A DNA stretch of 6,219 nt from JAAYDK01 sp964543935 (GTDB lineage: Bacteria > Spirochaetota > Spirochaetia > Sphaerochaetales > Sphaerochaetaceae). The first letter of the stretch is position 1; each line of letters starts with the position of its first letter. The stretch is from assembly GCA_964543935.1 (NCBI GenBank), contig CAZJAK010000110.1, positions 1 to 6,219 on the forward strand, written 5' to 3'. The notes under the pieces were generated by a model. That model was not told the origin of the DNA and did not search any database. It saw nothing but the letters and a program-made list of their open reading frames with translations. The position numbers and the translations under genes were made by a program. Of the stretch, positions 1 to 5,453 are shown in pieces.

Positions 1-200
1 CAGACATATTTCTTCACAAGTCTCGCTTCGATGCACCTACCCCTTTTACCTTATAACATATTACCTCAGAATACTATGGTGATAGAACAACAACCCGCAA
101 CGTGCATAGAATATTCAAGGAGACCCCTATCATCGACTCGTTTTCTTAAGGCAATCCAAGGACAATCGACTTGCATTTCAAGCATGGCAAGAAGGGTATC

Positions 201-229
201 TTGAGCTATGTTTCTCAGAATGATAGAAT
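201..229 (+). promoter_or_regulatory. Candidate sigma-70 (sigma-A) promoter with extended -10 for sulfatase A
   Basis: TTGAGC at 201-206 (4 of 6 matches to TTGACA) is followed after 17 bases, the optimal spacing, by TAGAAT at 224-229 (5 of 6 matches to TATAAT). A TGA directly before the -10 box at 221-223 supplies the extended -10 TGN element. Transcription would begin near 235-237, leaving a leader of about 20 bases that contains the ribosome binding site. The match is read by eye, with no experimental support. Confidence 0.5.
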
Positions 230-243
230 AAATCGAATCAAAC

Positions 244-249
244 GGGAGG
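244..249 (+). promoter_or_regulatory. Ribosome binding site deciding the start of sulfatase A
   Basis: GGGAGG lies 7 bases before the ATG at 257. An in-frame TTG at 251 would leave only one base of spacing, too little for initiation, so the ATG at 257 is taken as the start. Confidence 0.75.
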
Positions 250-256
250 TTTGACC

Positions 257-1750
257 ATGAAAAAACCCAATGTGCTCTTCATCCTTACCGACGATCAGAG
301 GTACGGCACCATTGGGGCTTTGGGTAACCCAGAGATCCAGACCCCCAACATGGATCGTCTGGTGCATGCGGGGACCAGTTTTATCAACGCGCACATCCCG
401 GGCGGCACGGCCTCCGCAATCTGCATGCCGAGCAGGGCCATGATTCATTCGGGAAAAACCCTGTTCCACTTGGAAGAATGTGGTAAAAACATCCCCGCCG
501 ATCATGTGTGCTTGGGCGAAAATTTTCTCAAAGCAGGTTATCGATCACACTGCATCGGCAAATGGCACAATGGTGTCGAAAGCAACACCCGTAGCTTCGA
601 TAGCGGTGAAAACATTTTCTTTGGAGGCATGTGGGACCATTGGAACGTTCCGGTGTGCGATTATAAATCTGATGGTGATTATCCAACGATTCCGTTCGTC
701 CCCAATTTTACAGCCAACCAGGCCACTGTTGATGTCATAGCTGAAAAAATCCACGCCGGAGTCCATTCCACGCAGCTGTTCACCGATTCCGCCGTGAAAT
801 TCATCAAGGCATACAACGAAGACAAACCATTTTTCCTCTATCTCTCCTTTCTCGCCCCGCACGATCCCAGAACCATGCCCGAGCGGTTCCGCACGATGTA
901 TGATCCTTCAAAAATCACCCTTCCGCCGAATTTCCTGGAGATGCCCTCGTTCAGTTTCGGATGGGCGGCCAAAGGCCGAGACGAGAATACCGAAGCATAC
1001 CCCCGCAAACCTGAGAAAATCAGACAGCACATCGCCGACTATTATGCCATGATAAGCCACATCGATTGGTGTCTGGGAGCCGTATTGCAAGCACTCGACG
1101 ACAGAGGTTTTACCAAAGACACCATTATCGTATTCTGTGGCGACAATGGGCTGGCCATCGGTCAGCATGGCCTTATGGGCAAGCAGAATCTCTATGAGCA
1201 CAGCCTGAGGGTGCCGTTGATACTGGCAGGCCCCGGCATCCCGGCAGATAGACAAGATGAACGTCTGGTCTACCTTTTGGACATCTATCCCACATTGTGC
1301 GACCTGTGCTCGATCCCGATTCCAGGTTCGGTGGAAGGCTTGAGCATGGTCCCTATGCTCAATAACGCCAAGACTATTACTCGGGAATACCTCTATCTCG
1401 CTTTCCATGGCCGCATCAGGGGAATCATGGACAAACGATTCAAGCTCATCGAATACCGCACCGACAAAATCCGATTGACCCAACTTTTTGACTGGCAACA
1501 GGACCCGTGGGAGACCAACAATCTCTTTGACATGAGCGGTTATGATGAAGTGACCGAACGACTCAGGGAAAAGCTCTATGAATACCGGGATGCTTGGGAC
1601 GATGAATCAATCCTGTTAGGTCAGCAATACTGGCAACAGTGGCGGCAGTACCAAGATGCAGAAGTACACGGGGTCGGTGAGCCGAAAGGAATCAACATGG
1701 CGGCTCAAGTGAAAAGCTGGGACACAGTGGAGCACCAACGCACCAAATGA
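257..1750 (+). CDS. Cys-type S1 sulfatase A, predicted cytoplasmic
   Basis: This 497-residue enzyme of the alkaline phosphatase/sulfatase superfamily should hydrolyse a sulfate ester from a carbohydrate; the substrate cannot be read from the sequence. Seen: the first beta strand with metal-binding Asp12-Asp13 (LTDDQ); the maturation motif C56-M-P-S-R60, where Cys56 would become formylglycine; Lys102 and His104 in GKWH; His202 in APHDP; Asp296-Asn297 in GDNG; then GQHG and Lys309. All catalytic and Ca2+ positions expected of the family are present, and the length is normal. The C-terminal part (RFKLIEY, then a QDPWETNNLFD-type segment) matches the usual C-terminal sulfatase subdomain. There is no signal peptide or lipobox, so it should be cytoplasmic. 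The start is ATG at 257, chosen for its ribosome binding site. The stop overlaps the next gene's start, so the two are co-translated. Formylglycine must be made by an enzyme encoded elsewhere. Family assignment is sure; sulfate position and sugar are unknown. Confidence 0.95.
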   Translation: MKKPNVLFILTDDQRYGTIGALGNPEIQTPNMDRLVHAGTSFINAHIPGGTASAICMPSRAMIHSGKTLFHLEECGKNIPADHVCLGENFLKAGYRSHCIGKWHNGVESNTRSFDSGENIFFGGMWDHWNVPVCDYKSDGDYPTIPFVPNFTANQATVDVIAEKIHAGVHSTQLFTDSAVKFIKAYNEDKPFFLYLSFLAPHDPRTMPERFRTMYDPSKITLPPNFLEMPSFSFGWAAKGRDENTEAYPRKPEKIRQHIADYYAMISHIDWCLGAVLQALDDRGFTKDTIIVFCGDNGLAIGQHGLMGKQNLYEHSLRVPLILAGPGIPADRQDERLVYLLDIYPTLCDLCSIPIPGSVEGLSMVPMLNNAKTITREYLYLAFHGRIRGIMDKRFKLIEYRTDKIRLTQLFDWQQDPWETNNLFDMSGYDEVTERLREKLYEYRDAWDDESILLGQQYWQQWRQYQDAEVHGVGEPKGINMAAQVKSWDTVEHQRTK

Positions 1751-2400
1751 ACATCTTCGATGTCAACACCCCGTTTTTCCAGTTTCTCAACAAACTTTCA
1801 GATGTGATCCTGCTGGGATTGTTGTGGTTGGCATGGTGCATCCCTGTGGTGACGATCGGTGCATCCACAACGGCCTATGTTTCCGTGTTGATGGACATGC
1901 AACGCAACCTGGAAGGGAACATCTACCATCAATTCAAGGTTAGGTTCCGCTCCTATTTCAAACGTTCCACCGTGACATGGATCACCATCTTGGCGATCCT
2001 TGGGTGGTTGGCATTCGATATCTATCTGTGCCGGATTGTCAACACCACAGTCTCATGGTTCTTCTTTCCCATCTTGGTCATTCTGGGAGTGCTTTTCATC
2101 CAAGCCTATGCGTATACCTGGGCCTTGATCCCCACCAGCAGCCAACCGCTCATCACATTGTGGAAGGCCGCACTGAAAATTTCTATCGCCTACCTGCCCC
2201 ATTCCCTCAGCATCGTCGCATTGGCGTTGCTGTGCATCTTCGTAGTCTCGTATCTGCCGTGGACCAGCCTGCTGGCACCCCCTCTCATATTCTACCAATA
2301 TGCCAGGATATTCGTCTGGATATTCATCCGCGACGCCAGGTTTCGGAAGGTTGTCGACTTATGGGATGAAGGTGTCGATCAGGGCCCACAACAACCGTGA
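1747..2400 (+). CDS. DUF624 (YesL-like) integral membrane protein
   Basis: This 217-residue membrane protein has the N-terminal signature of the DUF624/YesL family: a short amphipathic start with NTPFFQFLNKLSD, then a first helix containing LLWLAWCIPVVTIGAST (about residues 20-48). Further hydrophobic segments lie at about 76-97, 103-128, 141-170 and 172-194, giving about five membrane spans. Basic loops (around residues 64-73) and a positively charged C-terminal stretch (RDARFRK) favour a cytoplasmic C-terminus. The biochemical function of the family is not established. Known members commonly sit beside carbohydrate ABC transporters and glycoside-degrading genes, which fits the sulfatase here. 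The ATG overlaps the sulfatase A stop as ATGA. The only upstream purine run, GGAG at 1729-1732, is 14 bases away, so translation probably depends on coupling to sulfatase A. Family call is strong; a role in sulfated-glycan uptake is inference. Confidence 0.88.
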   Translation: MNIFDVNTPFFQFLNKLSDVILLGLLWLAWCIPVVTIGASTTAYVSVLMDMQRNLEGNIYHQFKVRFRSYFKRSTVTWITILAILGWLAFDIYLCRIVNTTVSWFFFPILVILGVLFIQAYAYTWALIPTSSQPLITLWKAALKISIAYLPHSLSIVALALLCIFVVSYLPWTSLLAPPLIFYQYARIFVWIFIRDARFRKVVDLWDEGVDQGPQQP

Positions 2401-2428
2401 TGGGCACGAACGGTGCGTCCATTCGGTT
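2393..2428. terminator. Imperfect hairpin between convergent genes, possible bidirectional terminator
   Basis: AACCG (2393-2397) pairs with CGGTT (2424-2428), ATGG (2400-2403) with CCAT (2419-2422) and GCAC (2404-2407) with GTGC (2413-2416). The loop is five bases (2408-2412), with small bulges at 2398-2399, 2417-2418 and 2423. It spans the stop of the DUF624 gene and ends two bases short of the sulfatase B stop codon. No T-tract follows on either strand, so it is not a canonical intrinsic terminator. It could be a weak terminator, an mRNA 3'-end stabiliser, or chance. Confidence 0.35.
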
Positions 2429-2430
2429 TA

Positions 2431-3972
2431 TCAACGAAAGTGGTGGCTATCGATTTGCCCGTCTCCGGTGACAGCCTCCGCTTTCCCATCCAGCGCAGGA
2501 TCCACATACCGTTCAAACCATGTCTTTAACTGGGATTGCAAATCATTCACAACTGAATCGTTACCAGCTTGCCCGTAAAGGTTTAGCTCTTCACCAGGAT
2601 CATTGACCAGATCGTAGAGCTCGTGCGGTCCATTAGGATGCCTGAGAATGAGTTTCCACTGATGAGTGCGTATCATGCGGCATGGACCATACTCGTCATA
2701 CACCACCACGGATTCCCGAGCCGGCTCTCCGCTTCCTTCCAGCACCGCTTTGAAGCTCTGCCCGGGCAGGCTGTCCGGGCTTTCGTACCCGATGCCGGCT
2801 ATATCCAGGATCGTCTGAAAAAAATCATAATGGCTCACCATCTGATCACAGACAGTTCCTGCTGAGAGCTTGCCGGGCAATCGAAACAGCGCAGGGACTT
2901 TGACAGCGCTGTCATACATATTCACCGGCTTGGTGCCGTTGCCCTTGCCCCAAATCCCATGGTGACCCATGCTCATCCCGTTGTCGCCTGAAAAAATGAC
3001 GAGAGTATTTTCTTCAAGGCCTTGGTCCTGCAGTTCCTGAAGAATCCTCCCGATATTCGCGTCCATGGCGGTTATGGCTGCGTAATACCCGCGCAGGCTC
3101 TCCTTGCGGTGCTCCTGCCATGTTTCGGGTATCGGACCGAAGGTGCTACCGCTGAAGCGGATGCCCGGATGCTTCTCGGCCTGCCACTGCTTGAGGCTCT
3201 TGTGCGAATTGGGAGCCCATGGATGGGGAGGGACGTCCGGAGTCGAGGCGAACGGACAATCTTCATACATGCGGACATAGTGCTCAGGATGGTGCATCGC
3301 AGCCCATGGAGAATGCGGGGCGGTATAATTGACTGACAAGAAAAAGGGGTTGTTTCGGTCGCGCGCGTGCAGGAATTCCACAGCGTTGTCGGTGATGTAA
3401 TCGGTAATATAGCAGTTTTCCTTTAAATTCATCTTCCCGCCTTCCAACACCACGGGATAATAATAATTATCACCACCCATCGCCGTCGTGCGCCAGAAGG
3501 TAAAGCCCGCTTGTGGATGGAAACTGTCACCCACGTGCCATTTGCCGCTCAGTCCACAGACATAGCCATTCTGTGCCAGAATCTGGGTGAATGTCTCATG
3601 ACCATCGAGATACCTGATGGCCTTGTCGTTACCGATTTGGCTCTTGGGCCACTCGTAATACCAAGGGGCATCCAGCTGCGCGATATTGCGCTTCAGCTCG
3701 TCGGAAAGCGCTTCATCACTGTCCAGATGGCCAGACTTCAACCAATCATGGATACCGTGTTGCGATGGGATTTTTCCCGTGAATATCGATGCCCGGGCGG
3801 GAGAACAGACCGGGGAAGCACAAAAGCAGTTCTCCAGACGGACTCCTTGGTGGGCGATTGCATCCAGATTCGGTGTCTTGAGTTCCTCATTTCCTGCACA
3901 ACCCATCGCCCACGCACCATGATCATCGGCAAGAATGAATAGGATATTGGGGGTTTTAGTTACTTCTTTCAC
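2431..3972 (-). CDS. Cys-type S1 sulfatase B, predicted cytoplasmic
   Basis: This sulfatase of 513 residues from the chosen start should act on an unidentified sulfated sugar. Seen: Asp16-Asp17 (LADDH); the maturation motif C56-S-P-A-R60 followed by ASIFTGK; Lys144 and His146 in GKWH; His220 in APHSPW; Asp330-Asn331 in GDNG; GHHG; and Lys343 in WGKG. The active site looks complete. The stretch between Cys56 and Lys144 is about 40 residues longer than in the other two sulfatases here and contains aromatic residues WYYEW (104-108), likely a substrate-pocket loop. No signal peptide. The start is uncertain. GTG at 3972 gives an N-terminus (VKEVTKTPNILFIL) that matches the other sulfatases and avoids overlap with the upstream gene, but its ribosome binding site (GAGAGG, 3985-3990) is 12 bases away. 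ATG at 4020 or GTG at 4032 would add 16 or 20 residues and overlap sulfatase C. It is the last gene of the minus-strand operon, 22 bases after the sulfatase C stop. Confidence 0.94.
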   Translation of the reverse strand: MKEVTKTPNILFILADDHGAWAMGCAGNEELKTPNLDAIAHQGVRLENCFCASPVCSPARASIFTGKIPSQHGIHDWLKSGHLDSDEALSDELKRNIAQLDAPWYYEWPKSQIGNDKAIRYLDGHETFTQILAQNGYVCGLSGKWHVGDSFHPQAGFTFWRTTAMGGDNYYYPVVLEGGKMNLKENCYITDYITDNAVEFLHARDRNNPFFLSVNYTAPHSPWAAMHHPEHYVRMYEDCPFASTPDVPPHPWAPNSHKSLKQWQAEKHPGIRFSGSTFGPIPETWQEHRKESLRGYYAAITAMDANIGRILQELQDQGLEENTLVIFSGDNGMSMGHHGIWGKGNGTKPVNMYDSAVKVPALFRLPGKLSAGTVCDQMVSHYDFFQTILDIAGIGYESPDSLPGQSFKAVLEGSGEPARESVVVYDEYGPCRMIRTHQWKLILRHPNGPHELYDLVNDPGEELNLYGQAGNDSVVNDLQSQLKTWFERYVDPALDGKAEAVTGDGQIDSHHFR

Positions 3973-3984
3973 AACAGATTTTCG

Positions 3985-3990
3985 CCTCTC
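3985..3990 (-). promoter_or_regulatory. Possible ribosome binding site of sulfatase B
   Basis: GAGAGG on the minus strand lies between the sulfatase C stop (3995) and the GTG at 3972, with a long spacing of 12 bases. The alternative ATG at 4020 has only GAGAG at a similar distance (11 bases), so ribosome binding sites alone do not settle the start. Confidence 0.4.
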
Positions 3991-3994
3991 ATAT

Positions 3995-5449
3995 TCAGGG
4001 CTTTCCCGTGCACCGTTCATAACCGGCCACACTCTCTTTTGGAATGGGTGCCAAGCTGATCTGGGGTTTGACAGCGGTTGTCCTGCAGATTTCTTCCAAC
4101 AACCTCACCTTGAGCCGGTTTTCGACTTCCCGGTATTCCGGACAACCCGCCACATTGAGTTGCTCCATTGGATCGTCTTCCACATTGAACAACAAGTAGC
4201 TTTCTCCTAAGGCATTGACCACCATCTTCCACGTCCCATCCAGATACATCCGTTCGCCTTGGAGTTCAGACAAGATGCAGGTACGGGGCTCTTGCGCCCT
4301 TTTTTCAGCATGGCCAAGCAGGGAATGGCCGAACTGGGTCCAATCAACCCTTCCACCGGCAGCTTCAACCAAGGTTGGGCCAACATCCAGCAGACTGACC
4401 AAGGCATCGCTGGACCATCCACCGGTACTCATCGTGGCCGGAGTACGAATGATTAATGGAATATTCAACGATTGTCGCAAGAAATTGCGTTTTTTCACTA
4501 TGCCGTGATCTCCGTTCATCTCCCCATGGTCGCTGGTGAACACGATCACCGTATCGTCCCATTGGCCTCTCTGTCGCACTGTTTCCAACAAATCGCCGAT
4601 GAGCTTGTCGATCAGCGAGACCTTGCCGCAATAATTGGCCTTCAATTCCCGTGCAAGCGTTTCGTCCCTGCAGACCGAACCTTTTTTAGTGAACAACTGG
4701 TCAAGATACCCGTTCGGACGTTGTGGGCAGGCATCCCTGAAGCGGGGAACCGATGCAGGCATGTCAGCCGGATCGTACATTGCATCATACGGCGCAGGCG
4801 CATCCCAAGGCTCATGCGGTCCGCTGAAACTGACATGGCAGAACCACGGCTTGTCTTGGTCATAAGATTCGAGATACTCCTTAGCCATGCGCCCGACATA
4901 ACAATCATAATAATCGTTGAGAGGAAGGGGACTGGCCCATGCCCCGGTCACCTCCCCTTCGCGCTTCTTCATATCATCGCAATAGGCTTGAAAGAGTCCC
5001 TTTTCCTTCCACAGATCGCTTAAATGAGTGCGCGTCTGGCAGGTTGAATGAGGTCCGCTTACTTCATTGACATGCTCGAATCCGTAACGATGCACCAGAT
5101 ATTCCCTGGCCACCATATCGCCAAGATCGGTATGCAGATGGCTCTTACCGATCAAGCAAGTCGCATAACCCGCTTTGATGATGGCTTTGGGCCACATCGG
5201 AGCCTCGGGAGACATCACGCACTCCGCGTTGTTCCATACATTGGTGTCATGGGGGTAACGCCCAAGCATCATGTTCACCCTAGCCGGTACACACAGCGGA
5301 GAGACCGTGCTGCAATCGCTATAGCGCACCCCTTGTGCAGCAAGGGCATCCAAATTTGGAGTCTTGGCGGGACCGCCCGCACACCCCATGATGTCGGCTC
5401 TGAACTGGTCGCACATGATGTAGAGAATGTTGGGTTGGCGAGTCTTCAA
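3995..5449 (-). CDS. Cys-type S1 sulfatase C, choline-sulfatase/phosphonate-monoester-hydrolase-like pocket
   Basis: This 484-residue sulfatase has Asp14-Gln15 (MCDQFRAD) where sulfatases A and B have two Asp, the maturation motif C53-V-P-A-R57, Asn73-Asn74, Lys102 and His104 in GKSHLH, His212 in GPHEPW, Asp307-His308 in SDHGE, then GDHG and Lys319/Lys320. The DQ plus DHG metal pocket, and an Asn about 20 residues after the Cys, are features I associate with the choline sulfatase and phosphonate monoester hydrolase branch, which also contains many enzymes of unknown carbohydrate substrate. The name choline sulfatase is therefore not justified. The segment after the fGly motif is VNMMLGR, with Leu in place of the commoner Thr/Ser. 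No signal peptide, so it should be cytoplasmic. The start is a TTG at 5449, supported by an ideal AGGAG 8 bases upstream and by the N-terminus MKTRQPNILYI. It is the middle gene of an operon, 4 bases after the isomerase gene. Confidence 0.94.
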   Translation of the reverse strand: MKTRQPNILYIMCDQFRADIMGCAGGPAKTPNLDALAAQGVRYSDCSTVSPLCVPARVNMMLGRYPHDTNVWNNAECVMSPEAPMWPKAIIKAGYATCLIGKSHLHTDLGDMVAREYLVHRYGFEHVNEVSGPHSTCQTRTHLSDLWKEKGLFQAYCDDMKKREGEVTGAWASPLPLNDYYDCYVGRMAKEYLESYDQDKPWFCHVSFSGPHEPWDAPAPYDAMYDPADMPASVPRFRDACPQRPNGYLDQLFTKKGSVCRDETLARELKANYCGKVSLIDKLIGDLLETVRQRGQWDDTVIVFTSDHGEMNGDHGIVKKRNFLRQSLNIPLIIRTPATMSTGGWSSDALVSLLDVGPTLVEAAGGRVDWTQFGHSLLGHAEKRAQEPRTCILSELQGERMYLDGTWKMVVNALGESYLLFNVEDDPMEQLNVAGCPEYREVENRLKVRLLEEICRTTAVKPQISLAPIPKESVAGYERCTGKP

Positions 5450-5453
5450 ACAC

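Larger units (their letters stand above)
1..256. other. Upstream non-coding or uncertain region before sulfatase A
   Basis: I recognise no gene here. It contains the promoter and ribosome binding site listed separately. Frame 1 is open from the window edge to a TGA at 202-204, and another frame is open from after a TAA at 147-149 to a TGA at 252-254. The second, short reading ends in the residues DRINRIKREV, which looks like an ordinary charged protein C-terminus, but it has no start with a clear ribosome binding site and no family I recognise. A perfect 8-bp palindrome GAATATTC lies at 109-116. A 7-bp direct repeat ATCGACT lies at 132-138 and 165-171, and CTTG/CAAG half-sites separated by 5 bases lie at 170-182. 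Any of these could be operator elements, but each is short enough to arise by chance. Confidence 0.5.

Noticed and set aside
908..1498. Long open frame (196 residues) on the minus strand opposite sulfatase A
   Set aside because: It lies wholly antisense to a gene with complete catalytic motifs, has no ribosome binding site that I see and no recognisable domain.
2300..2578. Plus-strand open frame bridging the convergent junction
   Set aside because: It overlaps the ends of two well-supported genes and has no family-like sequence or ribosome binding site.
3703..3716. cre-like palindrome with core GAAAGCGCTTC
   Set aside because: It has two mismatches to the catabolite-control consensus and lies deep within the sulfatase B coding sequence, so a regulatory role is unlikely.
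4472..5023. Open frame of 183 residues on the plus strand opposite sulfatase C
   Set aside because: It is antisense to clear sulfatase motifs and its composition shows no family signature.
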